NCBI GenBank assembly: GCA_024330185.1
Contig: JANDLV010000002.1
Location: 96,527-160,526 of the forward strand
Length of the DNA stretch: 64,000 nt
Origin: Candidatus Siliceabacter maunaloa
GTDB taxonomy: Bacteria > Actinomycetota > Thermoleophilia > Solirubrobacterales > Solirubrobacteraceae
Reading direction: 5' to 3'
The position numbers were made by a program, and so were the translations under genes. Below the pieces are notes generated by a model, which saw nothing but the letters and a program-made list of their open reading frames with translations, searched no databases and was not told where the DNA came from. This document shows positions 1 through 7,999 of this stretch, piece by piece; within the stretch, counting starts at the first letter, position 1; every line of letters begins with the position of its first letter.

Positions 1-1127
1 CCCGAGGGCTCGTCGCGGTGCAGCAGACCGGGCTCGCTGTAGCGCACCGGCAGGTCGCGGTAGGACCACCGCTGGGAGCCGAACAGGTGCGCGTGGCCGG
101 GGCAGTTCATGGGCTTGAGGCCCATCGGCCGGTCCTCGCTGTCGGTGAGGAACATGTGCTCCTGGTACTTGTCCCAGTGTCCGGAGGTCCGCCACAGCTC
201 GGCGTCGTAGAGCTGGGGGGTCTTGACCTCGCTGTAGCCGCGCTCCTCCCCCATCTCGCGGCTGAGCTGGACGAGGCCGTTGAACACGCGTGTCCCGTGG
301 GGCAGCCAGAACGCCGCCCCCGGGGCGAGGTCGGAGAACGTGAACAGGCCGAGCTGGGGCCCGAGGCGGCGGTGGTCGCGGGCGCGGGCCTGCTCCAGGC
401 GCTCGAGGTGCTCGTCCAGGGCCTCCTTGCTGAGGAAGGCCGTGCCGTAGATACGCGTGAGCATCTCCCGCCTGGCGTCCCCGCGCCAGTAGGCGCCGGC
501 CACCGACTGGAGCCTGAAGGCCCTGATGCGCTTGGTCGACGGCGCGTGCGGGCCGCGGCAGAGGTCGGTGAACGGCCCGTTGGTGTAGAGGGAGACCGTC
601 GTGACGGGGTGGGCGGGGTCGGCATCGCGGACCAGGTCCTCGATCAGCTCGACCTTGAAGTCCTGCCCCTCGGTGCGAAAGCGCTCCAACGCCTCCTCCA
701 CGCTGACCTCCTGGCGCACGAAGGGCTCGTCGGCCCTGACGTGCTCGCGCATCCTCGCCTCGATGCGCTCGAAGTCGGCGTCGGTGACGGTGACGCCCTC
801 GGGGAAGGCGAAGTCGTAGTAGAAGCCGTTGTCGATCGGCGGGCCGATCGTGATGCGCACGCCGGGGAAGAGCTCGAGCGCGGCGGTGGCCAGCACGTGC
901 GCCGTGTCGTGACGGATGAGCTCGAGCGCCTCCTCGGTGTCGCGCTGCGTGATGATCGCCAGCTCCTGCCCGTCGCGCAGCGGGGCGCTCAGATCCCTGA
1001 CCGCCCCATCGTCGCGGATGGCCAGGGCGGCACGCGCGAGCCCCGGGCCGATCGCCGCCGCGGCGTCGGCGCCCGACGCGCCGTCGTCGAGGTCCAGGGG
1101 GGTGCCGTCAGGGAGCGTGACCCGCAT
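1..1127 (-). CDS. thrS: threonyl-tRNA synthetase, 5' part (runs off left edge)
   Basis: Charges tRNA-Thr with threonine in the cytoplasm. About 375 codons are present. The N-terminus is a TGS domain (MRVTLPDGTPLDL). It is followed by the second additional (editing) domain, with its HDTAH zinc-type motif near residue 74, then the start of the class II catalytic core with the motif KPMNCPGHA and the motif-2 approach (LLHRDEPSG). The rest of the core and the anticodon-binding domain lie outside the window. The start is the ATG at 1127, chosen because a TAGGAT box sits 7 nt upstream and no Shine-Dalgarno is visible, so the mRNA is probably leaderless. It is divergent from the Rpf-like gene. Confidence 0.95.
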   Translation of the reverse strand, partial: MRVTLPDGTPLDLDDGASGADAAAAIGPGLARAALAIRDDGAVRDLSAPLRDGQELAIITQRDTEEALELIRHDTAHVLATAALELFPGVRITIGPPIDNGFYYDFAFPEGVTVTDADFERIEARMREHVRADEPFVRQEVSVEEALERFRTEGQDFKVELIEDLVRDADPAHPVTTVSLYTNGPFTDLCRGPHAPSTKRIRAFRLQSVAGAYWRGDARREMLTRIYGTAFLSKEALDEHLERLEQARARDHRRLGPQLGLFTFSDLAPGAAFWLPHGTRVFNGLVQLSREMGEERGYSEVKTPQLYDAELWRTSGHWDKYQEHMFLTDSEDRPMGLKPMNCPGHAHLFGSQRWSYRDLPVRYSEPGLLHRDEPS

Positions 1128-1134
1128 CGGCGCG

Positions 1135-1140
1135 ATCCTA
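1135..1140 (-). promoter_or_regulatory. -10 box (TAGGAT) of thrS
   Basis: TAGGAT on the minus strand ends 7 nt before the thrS ATG, which places the transcription start at or next to the A of ATG (leaderless). Confidence 0.55.
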
Positions 1141-1148
1141 GTGAGCGG

Positions 1149-1165
1149 TGACGTCGTCCGAAGGC
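1149..1165. repeat. 17-bp direct repeat, copy 1
   Basis: TGACGTCGTCCGAAGGC occurs here and again, identically and in the same orientation, at 2038-2054. The two copies bracket the Rpf-like gene. Function unknown. Confidence 0.6.
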
Positions 1166-1226
1166 GAGCACCCTTCTCCCTCTGTGCGACCAGTCACAGC
1201 AGAACATCCGTTCGTGCCTGTGTTGC

Positions 1227-1232
1227 TACGGT
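1227..1232 (+). promoter_or_regulatory. possible -10 box of the Rpf-like gene
   Basis: TACGGT on the plus strand lies about 115 nt before the start of the Rpf-like gene. If used, it would give an untranslated leader of roughly 100 nt. There is no convincing -35 element. Confidence 0.25.
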
Positions 1233-1346
1233 GCTTCGCGTCGGCCGTGCGCCCGTGAACTCTCCGGGTGCCCCGGGCCGACGAGTTCCTCTCACGCAAT
1301 CCACCGGCGCCGCGTTGTGCGACCGCCGGGACGAAAGGGGGCCTTC

Positions 1347-2036
1347 GTGCCCATGCACTCCAAGCGAATCCTCGGCGCCTGCCTCGCTGGTGCCGTCCTC
1401 GCGCCGGCCGCTCCGGCGCTGGCCCAGGACGGCGACGAGCGGCTGCGTCCGGTGCTCGCCAACGCCATCACCGGCGCCGACGGCGTGACCGCTCAGGCGG
1501 CCGACGCCGCCCACAAGCGCCTTGTGCGCCGCCACATGACCGTGGCGCGCCGCTATGCCGATCTCAAGTACATCGCGCTCGACGAGCCTGCGCTGGGCGC
1601 CGCCCACATGGCCAACACCGGCCGCGAGGTGCGCGAGGCCACCCAGGGCCTGCGGGCGAAGAACGAGACCCTGCGCGAGGAGCGCCGCGAGCGGCGCGAG
1701 GAGCGCCGGGTCGCGGAGCGTGAGGGTGGGGCGAGCGCCACGGGCGCGGCCGCCGGCTCGGGCTCGGGCAGCAACGGCTCCGGCGCGGACGCCTCCGGCT
1801 CCGGCGGCGCCCCGTCGGGCACGCTGCAGTCCATCGCCCAATGCGAGTCGGGCGGCGACCCGGGCGCAGTCGGCGGCGGCGGCGCCTACGGCGGCAAGTA
1901 CCAGTTCGACCGCCAGACCTGGGGCAGCGTCGGCGGGTCGGGCGACCCGGCCGCCGCGCCGGAGAGCGAGCAGGACAGCCGTGCCCAGAAGCTGCTCCAG
2001 GAGCGCGGCACGTCGCCCTGGCCGACCTGCGGGTAG
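1347..2036 (+). CDS. secreted Rpf-like transglycosylase-domain protein
   Basis: Probable exported peptidoglycan-acting protein. The N-terminus (MHSKRILGACLAGAV... AQA-like cleavage region) is a signal peptide. It is followed by a helical, Arg/Glu-rich segment (repeated EERRERREERR), a Ser/Gly linker, and a C-terminal transglycosylase-like domain of the resuscitation-promoting-factor type. That domain has IAQCESGGDP with the presumed catalytic Glu, the YGGKYQFDRQTW core, and the typical WPTCG end. The start is either GTG 1347 (5 nt after AGGGGG) or ATG 1353. By family knowledge it cleaves or remodels peptidoglycan outside the cell during growth or resuscitation; the exact substrate is inferred. 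Confidence 0.85.
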   Translation: MPMHSKRILGACLAGAVLAPAAPALAQDGDERLRPVLANAITGADGVTAQAADAAHKRLVRRHMTVARRYADLKYIALDEPALGAAHMANTGREVREATQGLRAKNETLREERRERREERRVAEREGGASATGAAAGSGSGSNGSGADASGSGGAPSGTLQSIAQCESGGDPGAVGGGGAYGGKYQFDRQTWGSVGGSGDPAAAPESEQDSRAQKLLQERGTSPWPTCG

Positions 2037-2037
2037 A

Positions 2038-2054
2038 TGACGTCGTCCGAAGGC
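2038..2054. repeat. 17-bp direct repeat, copy 2
   Basis: Identical to 1149-1165. It starts two bases after the stop codon of the Rpf-like gene. Confidence 0.6.
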
Positions 2055-2091
2055 CGTCGGTTCCGGCGACCGGAGGACGAAAGCCGCTCGC

Positions 2092-3027
2092 TCAGGTCGC
2101 CGCGCGGCGAGCGCGCACCACGAGGTAGGGCGCCGACAGCCCGATGCCCTCCGGGGCGGGCTGCGCCCACTTGGCGACCAGCGCGGCGACCTGGGCGCGC
2201 AGCTCCCCGGCCGCGCCGGCCGGGAGGAGGTCGTGGGCGGCGGCCAGCGGCGCGAGGGCGCTCCGCAACCGGCCTGCGGCCTCCTCCTCGTCAGCGAAGC
2301 GCATCTCGACGGTGGCCAGCTCGAAGTCGAGGTCCTCGCCGCCGAAGGGCTCGATCTCCTGGCGCAGGCGCTCCTCGCTGCCCCACGCGAGCGGACCGGG
2401 CACATCGACGGGCACAGGGTCCCACCGACCGGCAAGGCGTAGCAGGCCGCCGATCGGCCCGCGCGACAACCACGCGCTGAGGCCGACGCTCCCACCCGGG
2501 CGCACGACCCGGAAGAGCTCGGTCAACGTGGCGGCGGGGGTCTGCAGGCAGAACATCGGGGCCAGGCCGGCCAACGCATGATCGAAGCTCGCCTCGGGGA
2601 AGGGCAGCGCTTCCAGCCCACCCTGGACAGGCTCCAGGGTCAGCCCCTGTCGGCGAGCGCGGGTACGGGCGTGCTCGCCCAACGCCGCGGAGGGCTCGCA
2701 GGCGGTGACCACCGCGCCGCGCAAGGCGCACCGCAGGGCGACGTTCCCGTCCCCCGCACCGGCGTCGAGCACCCGTTCCCCTGCTTGGTACCGGGCGCCG
2801 CCGACGAGCTGCGAAGCGGAGGCGTCCCACAACGCCATCTCGTGGCAGGCCTCCCAGGCGGCGGCCCACCGAGCTCGCAGTGACGGGGTGGGCTCGCCGC
2901 GCGACGGCGTCGGCTCCCGTGGTGACGGGAGGTCGTCGCGCACGGGGGTCGCCTCGTCGCCTCCGGGGGCCAGGTGACGCAACCCGAGGCCGAGCAGGCC
3001 ACGGCGGGAGACGGCACGGTCGGACAC
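2092..3027 (-). CDS. class I SAM-dependent methyltransferase with Tat-like N-terminus
   Basis: About 311 aa. A Rossmann methyltransferase core is clear: motif I VLDAGAGDGNVAL, an acidic strand-2 position (ACEPS), and the post-II FDHALAGLAPMF and VVRPGGSVGLSAW segments typical of Methyltransf_11 proteins. The substrate cannot be told. I start at GTG 3027 because a TAGACT box sits 7 nt upstream; an ATG at 3051 is in frame but lies upstream of that box. The N-terminus reads VSRRGLLGLGL, which resembles a twin-arginine motif but has a short hydrophobic stretch, so export is doubtful. It is divergent from the PhoX-like gene. Confidence 0.8.
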   Translation of the reverse strand: MSDRAVSRRGLLGLGLRHLAPGGDEATPVRDDLPSPREPTPSRGEPTPSLRARWAAAWEACHEMALWDASASQLVGGARYQAGERVLDAGAGDGNVALRCALRGAVVTACEPSAALGEHARTRARRQGLTLEPVQGGLEALPFPEASFDHALAGLAPMFCLQTPAATLTELFRVVRPGGSVGLSAWLSRGPIGGLLRLAGRWDPVPVDVPGPLAWGSEERLRQEIEPFGGEDLDFELATVEMRFADEEEAAGRLRSALAPLAAAHDLLPAGAAGELRAQVAALVAKWAQPAPEGIGLSAPYLVVRARRAAT

Positions 3028-3034
3028 GGCGAGC

Positions 3035-3040
3035 AGTCTA
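3035..3040 (-). promoter_or_regulatory. -10 box (TAGACT) of the methyltransferase
   Basis: TAGACT ends 7 nt before GTG 3027. This supports a leaderless start there. Confidence 0.5.
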
Positions 3041-3154
3041 CGAAGGCGCATCGCTCCTTCACCGGTGCTTCACATCCTGATCGCAGGTCGTTGACAACGA
3101 GGGCCGCAGGTGAGGGAACCATTCCCGATGTCACGTCCCCCCCAAGGAGGATCG

Positions 3155-4666
3155 ATGCCCGAGTCCATCTCAGAACTGAGCCGTAAGCGCTTCCTGCAGG
3201 GCAGCGCCGCCGTCGGTGGCGGCCTGGCCATCGGCGGCCCTCTCTCCGCGCTGGCCGCCCGCCGCGCCGAGGGCGCCCCGCCCGAGCGCGACCCCGGCTA
3301 CGGGCCGCTGCGCCCGACGCCCGAGCAGGACAGCGGCGTGGAGTTCATCGCGCTGCCCAGGGGCTTCCGGTACCGCGTCGCCTCGCGCGAGAACGATCCG
3401 TCGACCGCCTTCGTGACCGATCCGGCCACGGGCGAGACCAGCCGTGAGACGGTGCCCACCCCGGGCATCTTCGACGGCATGGGCGCCTTCGCGGGCCCCA
3501 ACGGCACGACGGTTCTGATCCGCAACCACGAGAACCGCGGGCGCCCAGGCGAGAAGCCGTTGGTCGTCCCCGAGGACGACCGCTACGACCCCAACCCTGC
3601 GTTCAACGCGGGCAACACGCGTGTCGTGGTCGGCGGCGACCGGCGCGCACGGGAAACCGTGCACGTGCTCGGCGGGACCGCCGTCAACTGCGCGGGCGGT
3701 GAGACCCCCTGGGGCTCCTGGATCAGCTGCGAGGAGACCTTCGTCCCCGAGAGTGCCGGCAGCGAGAAGCACGGCTACTGCTTCGAGATCGACGCCTCGT
3801 CCGACGAGCCGGTGAAGGCCGAGCCCATCCGCGCCGCCGGGGCGTTCTCCCACGAGGCGGTCGCCTTCCTGGACGGCATCCTCTACGAGACCGAGGACCG
3901 CAACGACAACGCGGGCTTCTACCGCTACCTCCCCAACCGCAGGCCCCGCAGGGCCGGTGACCTGGCCAGGTCGGGCGGCGTCCTGCAGGCCATCAAGCGC
4001 GTCGACCAGGACAACTTCGACGCCGACACCGCCACCGAGGGCGACTCCTTCGCCATCGAGTGGGTCACCATCGACGATCCCGATCCCGCGGCGGACACGG
4101 TCCGCGTGGAGGCGCAGGAGAAGGGCGCCATCGCCTTCGACCGCCTGGAGGGCTGCTGGGTCGGCGACGGGAAGATCTACTTCGACTCGACCAGCGGTGG
4201 GCCCGCGGGCTTCGGTCAGCTCTGGGAGTACGACCCCGAGGACGAGCGCCTGACGCTCATCTACGAGTCGCTGTCCCGCGAGGATCTGGAGAACCCCGAC
4301 AACGTCGTCTTCGTGCCGGCGACCGGGGACATCTTCCTCCAGGAGGACAGCCCCGGAGAGCAGTTCGTCCGCGGCGTGACCCAGGAGGGGCGGATCTACG
4401 ACTTCGCCCAGACCATCGTCAACGACAGCGAGTTCTGCGGCGGGTGCTTCTCGCCCGACGGCGAGACGTTCTTCCTCAACCAGCAGGGCGGCCGCGGCGT
4501 CGGCGAGAGCGAGGCCGAGCAGAACGAGGGCGGCGGCATCACCTACGCCATCTGGGGCCCGTTCCGGCGCGGCAACGGCAACGGCAACGGCGGCGGCGGG
4601 CGCAACGAGGGCGGCGACGGCGGCCGCGGAGGCGGAGGCGGCGACGCCAGCGGCCGCGCCCGCTAG
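3155..4666 (+). CDS. PhoX-family (DUF839) Tat-exported protein
   Basis: About 503 aa. The N-terminus has a twin-arginine-type signal (SRKRFLQGSAAVGGG). The body is the DUF839/PhoX family: GETPWGSWISCEET, HEAVAFLDGILYETEDRNDN, FGQLWEYDPEDE and NPDNVVFVPATGDIFLQED are recognisable family blocks. Members are Ca/Fe-dependent alkaline phosphatases or phosphatase-like beta-propellers, so a role in extracytoplasmic phosphate release is likely but not proven. The last ~35 residues are a Gly/Asn-rich low-complexity tail (GNGNGNGGGG). The start is ATG 3155, with AAGGAGG at 3144-3150; this is one of the few clear Shine-Dalgarno starts in the window. Confidence 0.88.
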   Translation: MPESISELSRKRFLQGSAAVGGGLAIGGPLSALAARRAEGAPPERDPGYGPLRPTPEQDSGVEFIALPRGFRYRVASRENDPSTAFVTDPATGETSRETVPTPGIFDGMGAFAGPNGTTVLIRNHENRGRPGEKPLVVPEDDRYDPNPAFNAGNTRVVVGGDRRARETVHVLGGTAVNCAGGETPWGSWISCEETFVPESAGSEKHGYCFEIDASSDEPVKAEPIRAAGAFSHEAVAFLDGILYETEDRNDNAGFYRYLPNRRPRRAGDLARSGGVLQAIKRVDQDNFDADTATEGDSFAIEWVTIDDPDPAADTVRVEAQEKGAIAFDRLEGCWVGDGKIYFDSTSGGPAGFGQLWEYDPEDERLTLIYESLSREDLENPDNVVFVPATGDIFLQEDSPGEQFVRGVTQEGRIYDFAQTIVNDSEFCGGCFSPDGETFFLNQQGGRGVGESEAEQNEGGGITYAIWGPFRRGNGNGNGGGGRNEGGDGGRGGGGGDASGRAR

Positions 4667-4680
4667 TCCGCCGCGAGGGT

Positions 4681-4718
4681 CCGACCGGCCGCCGGCGACC
4701 ACGCCGGCGGCCGGTCGG
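4681..4718 (+). terminator. hairpin terminator after the PhoX-like gene
   Basis: Perfect 16-bp inverted repeat: arms 4681-4696 and 4703-4718, 6-nt loop, followed by TTCGCTT. It lies 14 nt after the stop codon. The U-tract is weak, as is common in high-GC genomes. Confidence 0.8.
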
Positions 4719-4727
4719 TTCGCTTCA

Positions 4728-4753
4728 GCCGTGGGCCGAGATCGGCCCACGGC
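4728..4753. promoter_or_regulatory. perfect dyad upstream of the aminotransferase gene
   Basis: GCCGTGGGCCGA and its exact complement are separated by 2 nt, ending 21 nt before the -10 box at 4775. It could be an operator overlapping the -35 region or a second terminator hairpin; the sequence alone does not decide. Confidence 0.5.
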
Positions 4754-4774
4754 ACCGCGGCCGAAGGGCACGGT

Positions 4775-4780
4775 TAGCCT
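4775..4780 (+). promoter_or_regulatory. -10 box (TAGCCT) of the aminotransferase gene
   Basis: TAGCCT ends 6 nt before GTG 4787, with no Shine-Dalgarno, so the gene is probably leaderless. Confidence 0.55.
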
Positions 4781-4786
4781 CGGGGC

Positions 4787-5869
4787 GTGGATCCCGCCGC
4801 GCTGCGCGCCGCCTTCCCCGTCTTCGAGCGGCTCGCCTACCTCAACGCGGGCACGTGCGGCCCGGTTCCCCAGGAGGCGGTGCGCGCCCAGGCCCAGGCC
4901 GCCGAGGCAGGCGCCCGCGCGGGGCGCACCACGGCCTACTTCGAGCAGCTCGAGATGCTGCGCGAGCGCCAGCGGGCCGCCTACGCGGCGCTGGTGGGCG
5001 CGCGCCCCGAGGACATCGCGCTGCAGACCTCCACCAGCGAGGGGATCGTCCGCGTCCTGCAGGGCCTCGGCCTGGGCCCCGGCGACGAGATCCTGACGGT
5101 GGCCGACGAGCACCCCGGCCTGCTCGGCCCGCTCGCCGCCGCGCGCGAGCGCCTGGGCCTGGTCGTGCGCACCGCGACGCTGGCCGAGCTGCCCTTCCAC
5201 GTCGGGCCACACACCCGGCTGGTGGCCTGCTCCCACGTGGCCTGGACCACAGGGGAGGTGGCGCCGGCGGCGCTGGCCGACGTCGGCCGCGACGTGCCGG
5301 TGCTGCTCGACGGCGCCCAGGGCGCGGGCGCCGTGTCCGTGGACACCCCCACGCTGGGCTGCGCCTTCTACGCCGCGGCCGGGCAGAAGTGGCTGTGCGG
5401 GCCGGTCGGCACGGGCTTCCTCTACGTGGCGCCGGCCTGGCGCGAGCGTCTGGCCGCCGTCGGCCCGACCTACCTCGCCCTGGCCGACCCCGCCTCGGGA
5501 CTCGACGCCGGTCCCCACGCCGACGCCCGCGCCCACGACGCCTCCGCGCTGGGCCTGGAGGCGCTGGCCGGCGCCGCCGCGGCCTTCGCGACCCTGGCCG
5601 AGGTCGGCTGGGATGCCGTGCACCGCCGTGCCATCGGCCTGGCCGGGACCCTGGCGCAAGCCCTGCAGGGAGACGGGCGCACGGTCGTCCCGCGCGGCGA
5701 GAGCACGCTGGTCGCCTGGGAGGACCCCACGCCCGCGCAGACCAGGGAGCGCCTGGCCCAGGCCGGCGTCATCGTGCGCGACCTGCCGGGCGGGCGGCAC
5801 CTGCGCGCCTCCGTGGGCGCGTGGAACGACGAGGACGACCTCCAGCGCCTCCTCGCCGGGCTGGCCTGA
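4787..5869 (+). CDS. class V aminotransferase (cysteine desulfurase-like)
   Basis: 360 aa PLP-dependent fold-type I enzyme. Visible features are YLNAGTCGPVP at the N-terminus, TSTSEGIVRVLQGL for cofactor phosphate binding, the Asp of LLDGAQGAGAV, and the Schiff-base lysine in AAGQKWLCGPVGTGFLYV. These match the SufS/IscS/Egt-type class V family, but the short length and lone context do not identify the substrate. The start is GTG 4787, placed by the TAGCCT box. It is convergent with the UMF1 transporter. Confidence 0.85.
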   Translation: MDPAALRAAFPVFERLAYLNAGTCGPVPQEAVRAQAQAAEAGARAGRTTAYFEQLEMLRERQRAAYAALVGARPEDIALQTSTSEGIVRVLQGLGLGPGDEILTVADEHPGLLGPLAAARERLGLVVRTATLAELPFHVGPHTRLVACSHVAWTTGEVAPAALADVGRDVPVLLDGAQGAGAVSVDTPTLGCAFYAAAGQKWLCGPVGTGFLYVAPAWRERLAAVGPTYLALADPASGLDAGPHADARAHDASALGLEALAGAAAAFATLAEVGWDAVHRRAIGLAGTLAQALQGDGRTVVPRGESTLVAWEDPTPAQTRERLAQAGVIVRDLPGGRHLRASVGAWNDEDDLQRLLAGLA

Positions 5870-5896
5870 GGCTCCCGGGGGCCCAGCGGCGGGCCG

Positions 5897-7249
5897 CTAC
5901 AGCCGCTCGGGCACGACGTTGCCCGCCTGGACCACCGCCCGGCGCACGTCACACAGCGCCAGCGCCACGAAGCCGGCGACGAAGAAGACCACCAGCGAGG
6001 CGATGGCCACCCGGTAGCTCCCCGTGAGCTGCACGGACAGGCCGAACAGCAGCGGGCCCAGCCAGGTCGTGGCCCGGCCGGCGATCTCGAACAGGCTGAA
6101 GGCCGCGGCCTCGCGTCCCGCGGGCGCCATGTGGCTGAACAGCGAACGCGACAGCGCCTGTGTGCCGCCCAGCACCAGGCCGATGAGCACGGAGAGCACG
6201 ATCAGCGGCGCGACCTGGCCGGCGGGCAGCGCCACCGCGGCGCCCAGCACGGCGACCCACACCACCAGGCTGGCCAGGATCACCCGCTTGGCGCCGTGGC
6301 GCACGGCCAGGGCACCGAGGGCCAGGGCGCCGCCGATGGCGGCGAACTGGACGATCAGGAACGCCGCCGCGACGACGCCCTGGCCCAGCTCGAGCTCCTC
6401 CGTCGCGAAGACCGCGGCCTGGGAGACCACCGTCTGCACGCCGTCGTTGTAGAGCAGGTAGGCGCCCAGGAAGAGCAGCACCATCGGCGCGCCACGCAGC
6501 TCGCGCAGGGCCGCGCGGGCGCTGTGGCCGCCGGCGGGCGCCTGTGCGGGCGACGGTGCGGCGCCCGTCGGCACAGGCCCGCTGCGCAGGCCCACGAGGG
6601 GCACGATGGTGAACAGCGCCCACCACGCCCCGCCGGTGAGCAGGCTCAGGCGCACGGCCTCGGACGGCTGGAGGGCCAGCACGTCCGTCTCGGCCAGCGT
6701 GAACAGCGCGAGGTGCGCGGCCAGCAGCAGGCCACCGCCCACGTAGCCCAGCGCCCAGCCGCGCGCGGACACCGTGTCGCGCTCGTCCGGCGGGGCCAGG
6801 CCGGGCAGGAAGGCGTTGTAGACCGACACCGAGCAGCCGAAGGCGATGGCGGCCAGCACGAACAGGCCGCCGCCCAGCAGGTAGGCCTCGCCCTGCACGA
6901 ACCACAGCGCCATGGTGGCGAAGGCGCCCAGGAACGCGGTGATACCCAGCGTGAGGCGCCGCCTGCCGGTGCGATCGGCCAGCGACGCCACGGCCGGCAT
7001 GAAGACGATCTGGCCCAGCGCGGCGAGCGAGACCAGGTAGGGGTAGATCGCCTCGGCCCGCAGCGCGAGGCCCAGCGGCCTGACGAACCCGTCGGGGTCG
7101 GCCGCCGCCTGTGCCAGCTCGGTGAGGTAGGGGCCGAGGAAGACGCCGGCGACCGAGGTCGCGAACGCGGAGTTGGCCCAGTCGTAGACGTACCAGGAGC
7201 GCCGCCGACGGCGGACCGTGCGGTCGACCGCCGGTGCGCCCGTGCTCAC
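5897..7249 (-). CDS. MFS transporter, UMF1 family
   Basis: About 450 aa polytopic membrane protein. The hallmark WYVYDWANSAFATS near the N-terminus is the UMF1 (Atg22-like) signature, and the loop ADRTGRRRL is the MFS 2-3 loop. Roughly twelve hydrophobic segments can be counted. The substrate is unknown; distant eukaryotic relatives export amino acids from vacuoles. The GTG start at 7249 overlaps the stop of the upstream SDR gene (GTGA), so the two are co-transcribed and probably translationally coupled. Confidence 0.85.
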   Translation of the reverse strand: MSTGAPAVDRTVRRRRRSWYVYDWANSAFATSVAGVFLGPYLTELAQAAADPDGFVRPLGLALRAEAIYPYLVSLAALGQIVFMPAVASLADRTGRRRLTLGITAFLGAFATMALWFVQGEAYLLGGGLFVLAAIAFGCSVSVYNAFLPGLAPPDERDTVSARGWALGYVGGGLLLAAHLALFTLAETDVLALQPSEAVRLSLLTGGAWWALFTIVPLVGLRSGPVPTGAAPSPAQAPAGGHSARAALRELRGAPMVLLFLGAYLLYNDGVQTVVSQAAVFATEELELGQGVVAAAFLIVQFAAIGGALALGALAVRHGAKRVILASLVVWVAVLGAAVALPAGQVAPLIVLSVLIGLVLGGTQALSRSLFSHMAPAGREAAAFSLFEIAGRATTWLGPLLFGLSVQLTGSYRVAIASLVVFFVAGFVALALCDVRRAVVQAGNVVPERL

Positions 7250-7980
7250 AAGGGCTGCTTGCTGGGACGGATGAGCACCTCGTTGATGGCCACCCGCCGC
7301 GGTCGACCGACAGCGAAGGCGATCACGTCGGCGATGTCCTGGGAGGTGAGTGCCTCGACCTTCTCGTACATCGCCCGGGCGCCCTCCTGGCTGCGGGGGT
7401 GGGTGATGTGGTCGGTCAGCTCGGTGTCCACCGCGCCCGGCTCGACAACGATCACCCGCACGTCGGGGAGCAGCTCCTGGCGCAGGGCCTCCGACCAGCC
7501 GTTGAGACCCCACTTCGTCGCGTTGTAGACCGAGGAGCCCTTGCCCGCGGTGCGCCCGGCCACCGAGGAGATGTTCACGAGATCGCCGCCCCCGTCGCGC
7601 AGCTGGTCGAGGAAGACCTCGGTGGTCGTCATCGCGCCCAGCAGGTTGATCTCCACCATCCGCCGGGTCTCCTGGGCGTAGTCGGGGCCGAAGGGCGAGA
7701 GGAGCATCTGCCCGGCGTTGTTGATCAGGATGTCGGCGCCGCCGAGCTCGTCGTGCACGCGGGCCGCGGCCTGCTCGAGGGACGCCCGGTCGGTCACGTC
7801 GGCGGTCACCGCGATGGTGTCTCCTCCCAGCTCCCGGGCCAGCGCCTCGATGCGGTCGGAGCGTCGCGCCAGCAGCGCCACCCGGGCGCCGGCGGCCGCC
7901 AGGGTGTGCGCGGTCGCCTCCCCGATCCCGCTCGATGCGCCGGTGATGACCGCCGTGCGGCCGCTGATCTCGTCGGACAT
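7246..7980 (-). CDS. short-chain dehydrogenase/reductase (SDR)
   Basis: 244 aa classical SDR. It has the NAD(P)-binding TGASSGIGEATA, the NNAG motif in DILINNAGQM, the catalytic Ser in NISSVAGR, and the YNATK active-site Tyr and Lys. The closest match in type is the YdfG/serine-dehydrogenase-like group of NADP-dependent oxidoreductases; the substrate is unknown. Start ATG 7980 is preceded by AAAGGAG at good spacing. It is the first gene of a two-gene operon with the UMF1 transporter. Confidence 0.9.
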   Translation of the reverse strand: MSDEISGRTAVITGASSGIGEATAHTLAAAGARVALLARRSDRIEALARELGGDTIAVTADVTDRASLEQAAARVHDELGGADILINNAGQMLLSPFGPDYAQETRRMVEINLLGAMTTTEVFLDQLRDGGGDLVNISSVAGRTAGKGSSVYNATKWGLNGWSEALRQELLPDVRVIVVEPGAVDTELTDHITHPRSQEGARAMYEKVEALTSQDIADVIAFAVGRPRRVAINEVLIRPSKQPL

Positions 7981-7999
7981 GTCGTGCTCCTTTGTCGTA

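Noticed and set aside
1233..1346. Cyclic di-AMP (ydaO-type) riboswitch before the Rpf-like gene
   Set aside because: Such switches precede rpf genes in some actinobacteria, but I could not match the conserved core elements in this leader.
3170..5800. 876-codon minus-strand open frame
   Set aside because: It is antisense to the PhoX-like and aminotransferase genes, which have clear family motifs. Long shadow frames are expected at this GC content.
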